A stretch of DNA of 64,000 bases, taken from positions 62,001 through 126,000 of the forward strand of contig NZ_KQ947991.1 in the NCBI RefSeq assembly GCF_001513975.1, given 5' to 3'. How positions within the stretch are numbered: the stretch's first letter is position 1; each line of letters begins with the position of its first letter. The stretch comes from Streptomyces curacoi. GTDB taxonomy: Bacteria; Actinomycetota; Actinomycetes; Streptomycetales; Streptomycetaceae. The translations under genes were made by a program, and so were the position numbers. Below are positions 41,620-50,453 of the stretch, piece after piece. The notes under the pieces were generated by a model that searched no databases, was not told where the DNA came from, and worked only from the letters and a program-made list of their open reading frames with translations.

Positions 41620-43038
41620 TCAGCCCACCCGCCGAATCAACGCGAGATACATCGCGTCCGTCCCATGCAGATGCGGCCACAGCTGAACATCAGGCCCCTC
41701 CCCCAGCTCCGGCACCCCCGGCAGCAACGGCCGCGCATCGATCAGCTCAGCTCCGCCCCGCTGCTTCAGCACGTCATCCACAACGGCCCGCGTCTCAGCG
41801 AGATGCGGCGAACAGGTGGCGTAACCGACAACCCCACCCACCCGCACGGAGTCCAGCGCGGTGAGCAACAACGCCCGCTGCAACGGCCCAAACCCCTCCA
41901 GATCCTCCGGACGCCGCCGCCACCGCGCCTCAGGCCGCCGCCGCAGCGCCCCGAGCCCGGTGCAGGGCACATCCATCAGCACCCGGTCGAAGGAACCGGC
42001 CCGCCACGGCGGCCGCGTCCCGTCCGCGGCGATGACCTGATACGGCCCGGGATTGCCGTGCAGGGCCTTCGCCACCAGCCCCGCCCGATGCGGCTGCTTC
42101 TCGGAGGCGAGCAACACGGCCCCCCGCTCGGCGGCCAACGCTCCGAGCAGCGCCGCCTTGCCGCCAGGCCCGGCACACCCGTCGAGCCACTTCGCGTCGG
42201 GCCCGTCGAGGGGAGCGTTGGCAAGGGCGAGCGCGACCAGCTGACTCCCCTCGTCCTGCACACCGGCACGCCCCTCCCGTACGGCCTCGATGGCCCCCGG
42301 CTCCCCGCCTTCGGCCAGCCGCACGGCATACGGCGACCAGCGCCCCGGCACCGCGGCCTCCTCGCCGAGCAGTTCCTCGGTCGTGGCCCGCCCCGGCCGC
42401 GCGACCAGCGTCACCTCGGGCCGCTCGTTGTCGGCCTCCAGCAACCGCTCGATCCCGGCCCGCCCGCCGCCGAGCGAGTCCCACAGCGCCGAGACGACCC
42501 ACCGCGGATGCGAGTGCACGACGGCGAGATGGTCCTCGGGATCCTCGTCGTAGGGCGGCGCGACCCGCTGGATCCACCCGTCGAGATCGTCCTGCGCGAC
42601 CTTCCGCAGCACGGCGTTGACGAACTTGGCCCGCCCGTCCCCGAGCACCACCCGCGCGAGCTCGACGGACGCGGACACGGCGGCGTGCGTCGGAATCCGC
42701 GTACCGAGCAGCTGATGCGCACCAAGGCTCAGCACATCGAGCACAGGCGGATCGACCTCCCGCAGCGGCCGGTCGACACACGCGGCGATCACGGCGTCGT
42801 ACGTCCCCTGCCACCGCAGCGTCCCGTACACCAGCTCGGTGGCGAGCGCCGCGTCCCGCCCGTCGAAGTCACCCTTCTCCCGCGCCTTGCGCAACAGCGG
42901 CGGCAGAACGAGGTTGGCATAGGCGTCCCGCTCGTCCACGGCACCCAGCGCCTCGAAGGCGAGGATGCGGACGGGGTCCTTCTTGGGCCGTCGGTACGGC
43001 TTGCCGGGTTTACGGGGCCGACGGGAGGTGTCGCTCAC
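41620..43038 (-). CDS. rsmB: 16S rRNA (cytosine-967 C5)-methyltransferase
   Basis: 472 residues. N-terminal NusB-like RNA-binding domain (about residues 20-160: PVRILAFEALGAVDERDAYANLVLPPLL), followed by the Rossmann methyltransferase domain with SAM motif LDGCAGPGGKAALLG, motif IV DVPCTGLGALRRRPEARWRR and motif VI GYATCSPHLAETRAVV (the catalytic and release Cys). An N-terminal basic tail (SRRPRKPGKPYRRPKK) may bind rRNA. It follows fmt by 76 bases, the arrangement common in actinobacteria. Confidence 0.95.
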   Translation of the reverse strand: MSDTSRRPRKPGKPYRRPKKDPVRILAFEALGAVDERDAYANLVLPPLLRKAREKGDFDGRDAALATELVYGTLRWQGTYDAVIAACVDRPLREVDPPVLDVLSLGAHQLLGTRIPTHAAVSASVELARVVLGDGRAKFVNAVLRKVAQDDLDGWIQRVAPPYDEDPEDHLAVVHSHPRWVVSALWDSLGGGRAGIERLLEADNERPEVTLVARPGRATTEELLGEEAAVPGRWSPYAVRLAEGGEPGAIEAVREGRAGVQDEGSQLVALALANAPLDGPDAKWLDGCAGPGGKAALLGALAAERGAVLLASEKQPHRAGLVAKALHGNPGPYQVIAADGTRPPWRAGSFDRVLMDVPCTGLGALRRRPEARWRRRPEDLEGFGPLQRALLLTALDSVRVGGVVGYATCSPHLAETRAVVDDVLKQRGGAELIDARPLLPGVPELGEGPDVQLWPHLHGTDAMYLALIRRVG

Positions 43039-43114
43039 GAAAAAGGTGCTCCGGATTGCTGGATGAGATGTACGACCAGCCTACGTCGCACCACCCGCCC
43101 CGCGTACGGCCCGG

Positions 43115-44047
43115 TCACGCCCCGAGGCTCTCCCCGTCCCCGATCCGCACACCCCGCGCCCAGTCCGCGGCGCGCATCGGCTTCTTGCCCTGCGCCTGCA
43201 CCCACAGCAGCTCGACGGCGTACGAACCGGTCCCGACGTACACGTTGTTCTTCCCCACGGAGAGCGCGCCGGGGGCGAGATCGTCCCGCCCGGGAACCGT
43301 CTGCACCTGGATGAGCTTGAGGCGCTCACCGCGGAAGGTGGTCCAGGCGCCGGGTGCGGGGGTGCAGCCGCGCACGACACGGTCGACGCGCAGGGCGGGA
43401 GCGCTCCAGTCGACGTGGGCGTCCTCGACGTTGACCTTCGGGGCGAGGGTGATCCCTTCGGACGGCTGCGGTACGGCCTTAAGCGTGCCGTCCTCGATCC
43501 CGTCCATGGTCGCGGCGAGCAGCCCGGCGCCGGCGAAGGCGAGCCGGGTCAGCAGGTCACCGCTGGTGTCGGTGGGCCGGATCTCCTCGGTGACCGTGCC
43601 GTAGACGGGTCCGGAGTCGAGCCCTTCCTCGATGAGGAAGGTGGAGGCTCCCGTGATCTCGTCTCCCGCCATGATGGCGTGCTGCACGGGCGCGGCCCCG
43701 CGCCAGGCGGGCAGCAGCGAGAAGTGCAGGTTGACCCAGCCGTGGGCCGGAATGTCGAGGGCGACGCGCGGCAGCAGGGCGCCGTAGGCGACGACGGGGC
43801 AGCAGTCGGGCGCGATCTCCCTGAGCCGCTCCAGGAACTCCGGGTCGCGCGGCTTCGCGGGCTTGAGCACCTCGATCCCGGCCTCCTCGGCCCGCTCGGC
43901 CACCGGACTCGCCACCAGCCTGCGTCCCCGCCCGGCCGGCGCGTCGGGCCGCGTGACGACGGCGGCCACCTCGTGCCGCCCGGAGGCGATCAGAGCGTCC
44001 AGAGCGGGTACGGCGACCTCGGGGGTACCGGCGAAGACAAGCTTCAT
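43115..44047 (-). CDS. fmt: Methionyl-tRNA formyltransferase
   Basis: 310 residues from ATG 44047 (MKLVFAGTPEVAVPAL). Formylates initiator Met-tRNA with 10-formyl-THF. The catalytic segment is NLHFSLLPAWRGAAPVQHAIMAGD with Asn and His, followed by GLDSGPVYG, and the C-terminal tRNA-binding domain begins about residue 205. Upstream frames that extend it are non-coding. Operon with rsmB. Confidence 0.96.
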   Translation of the reverse strand: MKLVFAGTPEVAVPALDALIASGRHEVAAVVTRPDAPAGRGRRLVASPVAERAEEAGIEVLKPAKPRDPEFLERLREIAPDCCPVVAYGALLPRVALDIPAHGWVNLHFSLLPAWRGAAPVQHAIMAGDEITGASTFLIEEGLDSGPVYGTVTEEIRPTDTSGDLLTRLAFAGAGLLAATMDGIEDGTLKAVPQPSEGITLAPKVNVEDAHVDWSAPALRVDRVVRGCTPAPGAWTTFRGERLKLIQVQTVPGRDDLAPGALSVGKNNVYVGTGSYAVELLWVQAQGKKPMRAADWARGVRIGDGESLGA

Positions 44048-44494
44048 GGGTGGGTACGGGCCTCTCGGGCGGGGGTTGTTGCGGGCAACGCACAAGTTTA
44101 TGGGGCGGCGGTACAGGGTTGCGCGGTCTGTATGCAGTGCGTGGGGCGGGGCGCGTCACGAATGCGACGGACGGCAGCACTCGGGGCGGCAGTGCGCCCC
44201 CTCCTCCCCCACGAAGAAAAAGCCGCCGACGACGAGCAACCCCCGCAGGGAGAGCCCAGCCTCTTGCCCCACCGGACCCCACCGGAAGCGGGTGGTGCGC
44301 GGGCGGACAAGCATCCGGGTCCGAAGGCCGAGGCGCACACCCCCCGCGCAGGGGCGTAGGCATATGCCCACACGCCCCCTTTGCGTGACCCGCGGAGCGA
44401 TCCCGCGTTGGTCAAGAAAGAGTTGACCACAACGGGCCGCATGCACCGTATGCGCGGCCCACTCCTTTTCAACGCCGGTTCGAGAGGCTTGTTC
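44048..44494. other. Divergent intergenic region with inverted repeats
   Basis: About 450 bases between fmt and the divergent hypothetical gene. No credible gene. GGGGCGT (44351-44357) and ACGCCCC (44372-44378) form an inverted repeat that also encloses GGCATATGCC, and CGCAT/ATGCG repeats occur near 44440-44456 beside TTGACC (44423). These could be operators or promoter parts for the plus-strand gene. Confidence 0.45.
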
Positions 44495-45037
44495 ATGGCC
44501 GACCACGCAACCCACGACGCCCAGGCTCGGGCCAGCCTGCACTTGCTGGTGCGGGACATCGAGCGGGTCCGCCGGCAGGTGGACGCACTGCGCACGCTCA
44601 CCGCCCAACTGGGCAACGTCTACCGCCCGCGCCGCTCCGGCCCCTCCACGGGCTTCGTCGTCTACGGACGCGCCCCCGCCCCGACGGTCCGTCTCGCCCA
44701 GGAGCTGCGGGACAGTGTCGAGACCCTGGTCACGGCAGCCGTGGACTTCGACCGCTCACTCGGCTTCTCCTGGGACGCGGTGGGTTCCGCCCTCGGCGTC
44801 ACCAAGCAGGCGGTCCACCGCCGTTACGGCGCGCGCCGCGCCGCCGCCCAGGCGGCAGCCGAGGCCGAGCGGTCGCCCGAGCCGTCGGGAACCCGCACGG
44901 TCAACGTCACCACCGCCATCCCCACCGTGCCGACGGTCCCCGCGGCCCGCTCCATGCCGACCCAGCCGACGGCGGGCAGCCCCGGGCTCCGCGACGAGGC
45001 CCGGCCCACGGCCTTCCCCGGCCCTCGCAACGGCTGA
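44495..45037 (+). CDS. Conserved hypothetical protein with HTH-like segment
   Basis: 180 residues from ATG 44495 (GAGAGG upstream). Helical N-terminus (LHLLVRDIERVRRQVDALRTLTAQLGNVY), then a helix-turn-helix-like SWDAVGSALGVTKQAVHRRYGARR at about residues 91-114, and a low-complexity Pro/Thr-rich tail. The HTH resembles those of many streptomycete small DNA-binding proteins. It may bind DNA, but no family name is recognised. Confidence 0.7.
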   Translation: MADHATHDAQARASLHLLVRDIERVRRQVDALRTLTAQLGNVYRPRRSGPSTGFVVYGRAPAPTVRLAQELRDSVETLVTAAVDFDRSLGFSWDAVGSALGVTKQAVHRRYGARRAAAQAAAEAERSPEPSGTRTVNVTTAIPTVPTVPAARSMPTQPTAGSPGLRDEARPTAFPGPRNG

Positions 45038-45130
45038 CGCCCCCGCCCCCCGTCCCTCGGCCCTCCTGGAGCGCACCCGGGAGGGCCGAGACATGCCGGC
45101 CGCCGGACGCGCCCCGACGCACGACGAGGC

Positions 45131-47287
45131 TCACCCGATATCAGGCGGGTCAATCCGAACCCGCACGGCGACGCCCTCCCCGCCCCCACGCGCCATCCGA
45201 GCCGCCTGCGCGGCCTTCAGCGCGGCCGCCAGCGCAGCGCCCCTCCCGGGCGGCACCCGGATCAACGCCCGGTCCCAGTGCTCCCCGGGTGGCGGCGCCC
45301 CCGTGCGCCGCGGCCGGCCCGCCGCCGTGACGGGCAGCGGCACCGGCCCCAGTACCTCGGCCTCCGGCGGCAGTTCGACCGTACGCAGAAACTCGGCGAC
45401 CGCCTCCCCCGGCCCGGCCACGGAAGCCATCCGGGACACCGGGGGGAACCCCAGCTCGGCCCGCTCGGCAAGCTCCCGCACCGCATGCCCGACGGGATCC
45501 CACCGCACCAGTGCCTGCACGGGCCGCAGCGTGGGCTCGGCGACGACGACCACCGTCCCTCCGGCACTCTGCGGCCGTACCAGCGAGGCAGCCCCGATCC
45601 ACCGCCGCAACGCGTCCTCCCCCGCCCGCAGATCGGGCCGCCCGAGCATGGCCCAGCCGTCCAGCAAGAGGGCCGCCGCATACCCGCCCTCGGCGACGGG
45701 CTCGGCGCCCGGCGTGCTCACGACCAACGAGGGCGTCCCCGGCACGGTGTCCAGCACATGCTCACGCCCGGAGGTGCGCACCGGAACGGCGGGAAAGGCC
45801 CGCCCCAACTCCTCGGCGGTCCGCCGTGCCCCGACCACCTGCGCCCGCAACCGGAACCCACCGCACTCCGGACAGTGCCAGGCGCCCTCCTCGCGCCCAC
45901 ACCACCCACAGCGCAGGTCCACCCCGGAGCCGTGCGCCTCCAGGGGCCCGGCGCAGTGCCGACACCGAGCGGGCGCCCGGCAGTTCGCACAGGCCATCCG
46001 CGGCACATACCCCCGCCTGGGCACCTGGACGAGGACCGGGCCCTGCCGCAGTGCCTCCCGGACCACCTGCCAGGCAAGAGTGGGCAGCCGAGCGGCCCGC
46101 GCGGCCTCGTCCCGGGCCAGATCGGCGTCCCCCACGGTCCGTACGAGGGGAGCCGTGGCGCGCACCTGCTCCCGCGCGGCGACCAGCGGCCGGGCCCAAC
46201 CGCTCTCGACCAGCTGGGCGGCCTCGACGGTGCAGCCCCAACTCCCCAGCAGAAACCCGCACTTGTCCTGCGCGGCTCGCAGGAGCAGCACCTCACGGGC
46301 ATGCGGCTGAGGCGCGTGCTGCTCACTGTGGCTGTCGTCGCCGTCGTCCCAGAGGGCGACCAGCCCGAGCTCCTGTACCGGAGCGAACATGGCGGCCCGG
46401 GTCCCTACGACCGCCCGCACGGACCCTCTCCGCACGGCGAGCCACTCCCGATATCGCTTCTCCGGCCCGGCATCGGCGGTCAGCACCGCGTGCCGCCCCT
46501 CCCCCATCAGCGAGGTCAGGGCAGCGTCGACCCTTGCGACGGCCCTGCCGTCCGGCAGGACGACGAGGGCACCACGTCCGGAGGCCAGCGTGGCGACGAC
46601 GGCCCGAGCCAGCTCCTCGCTCCACTCGGGCCCGGGCAGCGCGTTCCACACGGCGCGCGGCGCGTCCCCGGAGGCCAGTGCCGCCAGAAACGCGGCCCCC
46701 CGCCCGTACCTCCGCCAAGACCCCACCTCGGGCACACCCGGCTTCGGCGGGGGCTCCGGCGAAGGCCGCTGCTCGGCCCGCGCACTGCGCGGCGGCACGG
46801 CCAGCTGCAGCACATCGGCGAGCCCACCGGCATACCGATCGGCCACGGCTCGCGCGAGCCCCAGCAGTTCCTCGCTCAACACCCGCTCGGGCGAGACGAC
46901 CTGGGCGAGAGCCGCAAGCGGCCCGGAGTAGTCGGACTCGGCAACCCGCTCGACCAGGAACCCGTCGATGAGCCCCCCGCCCTCACGCCGCCCCTCCCGC
47001 ACCCGATGCCGCCCGGCCCCGAACCGCACCCGGACCCGCACCCCGGGCTGGGCGTCCGCGTCCAGCTCCTCCGGCACGGCGTAGTCGAAGTACCGGTCGA
47101 GATGCAGCACGCCCTTGTCGACCAGCACCCGCGCGACGGGCAACTCCTTGGCGAGCTCGGCCCCCCGCCAGGTCCTGGGCTTGGCCCGCGGCGCCTTCGC
47201 CTTCCGCACGCTCTCCCGAATGAGCGCGAGCTGCTCGGGCGACGCCCCCTCGGCCCCGCCACCCACCTGCTCGTTCTCGCTGCTCAC
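45131..47287 (-). CDS. priA: Primosomal protein N' (PriA), ATPase motifs degenerate
   Basis: 718 residues from GTG 47287 (VSSENEQVGGG). Recognised from the N-terminal DNA-binding domain (LPVARVLVDKGVLHLDRYFDYAVP), the zinc cysteines (MACANCRAPARCRHC, CGWCGREEGAWHCPECG) and the C-terminal domain. The Walker A position, expected to read GxTGSGKT, is instead ALPGPEWSEELARAV, and the DEAH box is LWDDGDDSH, so it is very unlikely to hydrolyse ATP. This degeneration is known throughout actinobacteria, where the protein is thought to act only as a replication-restart scaffold. It lies downstream of metK in the same direction. Confidence 0.9.
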   Translation of the reverse strand: MSSENEQVGGGAEGASPEQLALIRESVRKAKAPRAKPRTWRGAELAKELPVARVLVDKGVLHLDRYFDYAVPEELDADAQPGVRVRVRFGAGRHRVREGRREGGGLIDGFLVERVAESDYSGPLAALAQVVSPERVLSEELLGLARAVADRYAGGLADVLQLAVPPRSARAEQRPSPEPPPKPGVPEVGSWRRYGRGAAFLAALASGDAPRAVWNALPGPEWSEELARAVVATLASGRGALVVLPDGRAVARVDAALTSLMGEGRHAVLTADAGPEKRYREWLAVRRGSVRAVVGTRAAMFAPVQELGLVALWDDGDDSHSEQHAPQPHAREVLLLRAAQDKCGFLLGSWGCTVEAAQLVESGWARPLVAAREQVRATAPLVRTVGDADLARDEAARAARLPTLAWQVVREALRQGPVLVQVPRRGYVPRMACANCRAPARCRHCAGPLEAHGSGVDLRCGWCGREEGAWHCPECGGFRLRAQVVGARRTAEELGRAFPAVPVRTSGREHVLDTVPGTPSLVVSTPGAEPVAEGGYAAALLLDGWAMLGRPDLRAGEDALRRWIGAASLVRPQSAGGTVVVVAEPTLRPVQALVRWDPVGHAVRELAERAELGFPPVSRMASVAGPGEAVAEFLRTVELPPEAEVLGPVPLPVTAAGRPRRTGAPPPGEHWDRALIRVPPGRGAALAAALKAAQAARMARGGGEGVAVRVRIDPPDIG

Positions 47288-47360
47288 CCTTGCATTCTTA
47301 CCAAACACCACTGACAGCGCCGTCCGCCCGAGATCACCCCGAGCACGGACCACGAACGCC

Positions 47361-47470
47361 ACACGGCGCTTTTGCCTTGGACCACTCGGCCATACCGATC
47401 AAGAACCGGCAGCAGGATTCGAACCTGCGAGGGAACACATCCCGGAAGTACCCGCACCCATCGCACCGGA
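47361..47470 (-). ncRNA. Candidate circularly permuted tRNA / tRNA-like RNA between metK and priA
   Basis: On the minus strand the order is: T-arm GCAGG-TTCGAAT-CCTGC (47428 to 47412), acceptor 3' strand TGCCGGT (47411 to 47405), a 5-base linker TCTTG, acceptor 5' strand ATCGGTA (47399 to 47393), TG, then D-arm GCC-GAGTGGTCCAA-GGC (47390 to 47374). The two acceptor strands pair over 7 bp (five Watson-Crick, two G-U). The T-loop and the GG of the D-loop are exactly those of a tRNA, but halves are in reversed order. A variable-arm-like hairpin GGGA/TCCC precedes the T-arm. A clear anticodon stem was not found; GCGCC (47369 to 47365) and GGTGC (47458 to 47454) are a weak candidate. Confidence 0.5.
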
Positions 47471-47635
47471 CGACGTCACCGCTCCCGAGATCCCTTCGGC
47501 ATCGGCACACATTCCCAGATTCACCGCACGCCCAAGGCGCACTCCACTGAAGTAACCGAGGCCATCGCACCGGGAGATCACCAGCGTACGAAGCCCTCGT
47601 ACGACCCGCGAACGCATTTCCCGGGCCCTGAACAC

Positions 47636-47674
47636 GCCGAGTCCCGGCATCCCCTGGGGACACCGGGACTCGGC
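47636..47674 (-). terminator. Strong terminator after metK
   Basis: GCCGAGTCCCGG and CCGGGACTCGGC form a 12-bp perfect outer stem with an inner TCCCC/GGGGA stem, 23 bases after the metK stop. It should end metK transcription, which means the tRNA-like RNA and priA probably have their own promoter. Confidence 0.75.
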
Positions 47675-47696
47675 GAAAACTCGGGCGCCGTACGGC

Positions 47697-48905
47697 CTAC
47701 AGCCCCGTCGCCTTCCGCAGCGCCTCCACCCGGTCCGTCCGCTCCCAGGTGAAGTCCGGCAGCTCACGGCCGAAGTGGCCGTAGGCGGCGGTCTGGGAGT
47801 AGATCGGGCGGAGCAGGTCCAGGTCGCGGATGATGGCCGCCGGACGCAGGTCGAAGACCTCGTCGATGGCCTTCTCGATCTTCTCGACGTCGACCTTGGC
47901 CGTGCCGAAGGTCTCCACGAACAGGCCGACCGGCTCGGCCTTGCCGATCGCGTACGCCACCTGCACTTCGCAGCGGGAGGCCAGACCCGCGGCCACCACG
48001 TTCTTGGCGACCCAGCGCATCGCGTACGCCGCCGAACGGTCCACCTTGGACGGGTCCTTGCCGGAGAACGCGCCGCCGCCGTGGCGGGCCATGCCGCCGT
48101 ACGTGTCGATGATGATCTTCCGGCCGGTCAGACCCGCGTCACCCATCGGACCGCCGATCTCGAAGCGGCCGGTGGGGTTGACCAGGAGGCGGTAGTTCTC
48201 GGTGTCGAGCTTGATGCCGTCGTCCAGCAGCGCCTTCAGCTCCGGCTCGACCACGAACTCCCGGATGTCGGGGGCGAGGAGGGACTCGAGGTCGATGTCG
48301 CTCGCGTGCTGCGAGGAGACGACCACCGTGTCCAGGCGGACCGCCTTGTCGCCGTCGTACTCGATGGTGACCTGCGTCTTGCCGTCGGGGCGCAGGTAGG
48401 GGATCGTGCCGTTCTTGCGCACCTCGGAGAGGCGCTTGGACAGGCGGTGCGCCAGGAAGATCGGCAGCGGCATCAGGGTGGGCGTCTCGTCGGTCGCGTA
48501 ACCGAACATCAGGCCCTGGTCGCCGGCGCCCTGGCGGTCCAGCTCGTCGTCGTCGCCCTCGACCCGGGACTCGTACGCCGTGTCCACGCCCTGCGCGATG
48601 TCCGGGGACTGCGCACCGATGGAGACCGAGACACCACAGGAGGCGCCGTCGAAGCCCTTCTTCGAGGAGTCGTAGCCGATCTCGAGGATCTTGTTGCGGA
48701 CCAGCGTCGCGATGTCCGCGTACGTCTTGGTGGTGACCTCTCCGGCCACGTGCACCAGGCCGGTCGTGATGAGGGTCTCGACGGCGACCCGAGAGGTCGG
48801 GTCCTCGCGCAGAAGCGCGTCGAGAATGGTGTCACTGATCTGGTCAGCGATCTTGTCGGGGTGACCCTCGGTCACGGACTCCGAGGTGAACAGGCGACGG
48901 GACAC
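47697..48905 (-). CDS. metK: S-adenosylmethionine synthetase
   Basis: 402 residues from GTG 48905 with GGGAG upstream. Makes SAM from methionine and ATP with release of triphosphate. Conserved segments: FTSESVTEGHPDKIADQISD (ATP-binding His/Lys), GDQGLMFGYATDET, GGGAFSGKDPSKVDRSAAY and the C-terminal DLRPAAIIRDLDLLRP. In Streptomyces the enzyme also affects development and antibiotic production when overexpressed. No SAM riboswitch was identified in the 240 bases upstream. Confidence 0.98.
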   Translation of the reverse strand: MSRRLFTSESVTEGHPDKIADQISDTILDALLREDPTSRVAVETLITTGLVHVAGEVTTKTYADIATLVRNKILEIGYDSSKKGFDGASCGVSVSIGAQSPDIAQGVDTAYESRVEGDDDELDRQGAGDQGLMFGYATDETPTLMPLPIFLAHRLSKRLSEVRKNGTIPYLRPDGKTQVTIEYDGDKAVRLDTVVVSSQHASDIDLESLLAPDIREFVVEPELKALLDDGIKLDTENYRLLVNPTGRFEIGGPMGDAGLTGRKIIIDTYGGMARHGGGAFSGKDPSKVDRSAAYAMRWVAKNVVAAGLASRCEVQVAYAIGKAEPVGLFVETFGTAKVDVEKIEKAIDEVFDLRPAAIIRDLDLLRPIYSQTAAYGHFGRELPDFTWERTDRVEALRKATGL

Positions 48906-49145
48906 AACGCTCCCTGTGGTTGCAGCGGCTGCTGGCTGATCATTGGCGGACGGGACGGGGGCTGCGCCCGGCGTCGTCCGAGGACAGTTTATCTGTCGTG
49001 CTCGGCCGCGGACCCCCTGTCTCGCCTCTCGGGAGCGCTGTGACCTGCGGCACGGGCATTCTGCCCAATGCCAAGCGCCCTTGGCCAGGGGCGCCACGCC
49101 CGAATCGGGCAAGACTGGGGAGAAGCCCAGAGCACCGCGAACATG

Positions 49146-50348
49146 TCAGCGCAGTCTTCGCGCCACGAGGTCCCACACCGTCTCGGCCAGGGCCTCCTTG
49201 GGTCCGTGCGGTACGGGTGTCTCGCTGCCGTCGGCGCCCAGGACGACCGCCTCGTTCTCCTCGGAGCCGAAGGTCTTGCTCTCCCCCACCTCGTTCACCA
49301 CGAGGAGGTCGCACCCCTTGCGTTCCAGCTTCTTACGGCCGTTGGCCAGGACGTCGTCGGTCTCGGCGGCGAAGCCGACGATCACCTGGCCGGGGCGGGC
49401 GCGGTCGGCCGAGATCTCCGCGAGGATGTCCGGATTGCGCACCAGGACGATGGGGTCGGGGTCCTGGCCGTCCTGCTTCTTGATCTTTCCGGCGGCGTAC
49501 GTCGCCGGGCGGAAGTCGGCGACCGCCGCCGCCATCACCACCGCGTCGGCGTCCTGGGCCGCCTTCAGCACCGCGTCCCGCAGCTGGACGGCCGTGCCGA
49601 TCCGCACGACGTCCACGCCCGCCGGGTCGGGCAGCCCGGTGTTCGCCGCGACCAGTGTGACCCGGGCGCCCCGTGCGGCGGCGGTGCGAGCGAGGGCGTA
49701 GCCCTGCTTGCCGGAGGAGCGGTTGCCGAGGAAGCGGACCGGGTCCAGGGGCTCGCGCGTGCCGCCGGCGCTGACGACGACGTGCCTGCCCTTGAGGTCC
49801 GGCTCGGCGACACCCCGGGCCAGTACGCGGCGGCAGACCTCGAAGATCTCCGCGGGCTCGGGTAGCCGGCCCTTGCCGGTGTCGACACCGGTGAGGCGGC
49901 CGACGGCGGGCTCGATGACGACGGCGCCGCGCCGACGCAGCGTCGCCACGTTCTCCTGGGTGGCCGGGTGCTCCCACATCTCCGTATGCATGGCGGGCGC
50001 GAAGACCACCGGGCAGCGGGCGGTGAGCAGGGTGTTGGTCAGGAGGTCGTCGGCGAGGCCGTGCGCCGCCTTGGCGAGCGTGTCCGCCGTGGCCGGGGCG
50101 ACGACCACCAGATCGGCGTGCTGACCGATGCGGACGTGGGGGACCTCGTGAACGTCGTCCCAGACCTCCGTCGAGACGGGGTTGCCGGACAGGGCCGACC
50201 ATGTCGCGGCGCCGACGAAGTGCAGCGCGGAGGCGGTGGGTACCACGCGGACGTCATGACCGGACTCCGTGAGCCTGCGCAGCAGCTCACAGGCCTTGTA
50301 CGCGGCAATGCCGCCGCTGACGCCCAGAACGACCTTCGGCTTGTCCAC
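49146..50348 (-). CDS. coaBC: Bifunctional phosphopantothenoylcysteine decarboxylase / phosphopantothenate-cysteine ligase
   Basis: 400 residues from GTG 50348 (GGGGAGAG upstream). N-terminal CoaC flavoprotein domain (VVLGVSGGIAAYKACELLRR, VPHVRIGQHADLVVVAPATADT, FAPAMHTEMWEHPATQEN) and C-terminal CoaB domain (VSAGGTREPLDPVRFLGNRSSGKQGYALA, AAAVADFRP, VGFAAETDD). It makes 4'-phosphopantetheine for coenzyme A in two steps using CTP. Confidence 0.97.
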   Translation of the reverse strand: MDKPKVVLGVSGGIAAYKACELLRRLTESGHDVRVVPTASALHFVGAATWSALSGNPVSTEVWDDVHEVPHVRIGQHADLVVVAPATADTLAKAAHGLADDLLTNTLLTARCPVVFAPAMHTEMWEHPATQENVATLRRRGAVVIEPAVGRLTGVDTGKGRLPEPAEIFEVCRRVLARGVAEPDLKGRHVVVSAGGTREPLDPVRFLGNRSSGKQGYALARTAAARGARVTLVAANTGLPDPAGVDVVRIGTAVQLRDAVLKAAQDADAVVMAAAVADFRPATYAAGKIKKQDGQDPDPIVLVRNPDILAEISADRARPGQVIVGFAAETDDVLANGRKKLERKGCDLLVVNEVGESKTFGSEENEAVVLGADGSETPVPHGPKEALAETVWDLVARRLR

Positions 50349-50389
50349 CGTCTCTCCCCGCCATCGGAACCGTGTGACTCCATCACACA

Positions 50390-50424
50390 CCACAGGCCCG
50401 GCAGTCGCGCTGCCGGGCCTGTGG
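50390..50424 (-). terminator. 15-bp perfect hairpin after rpoZ
   Basis: CCACAGGCCCGGCAG (50390-50404) pairs completely with CTGCCGGGCCTGTGG (50410-50424) over a 5-base loop. It follows the rpoZ stop on the minus strand, so it should terminate rpoZ or separate it from coaBC. Confidence 0.78.
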
Positions 50425-50453
50425 AAAAGTCAGCTGCAAGCTGTAAATCGTAC

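Noticed and set aside
44098..44616. Minus-strand frame upstream of fmt as a separate gene
   Set aside because: Covers the start of the divergent hypothetical gene in antisense and lacks a ribosome-binding site or family match.
47361..47470. Ordinary tRNA gene on the minus strand
   Set aside because: No 5' half precedes the T-arm; the complementary acceptor strand and D-arm lie after it, so a standard cloverleaf cannot form in linear order.
48906..49145. SAM riboswitch upstream of metK
   Set aside because: No SAM-I, SAM-II or SAM-IV aptamer motif was recognised in the interval.
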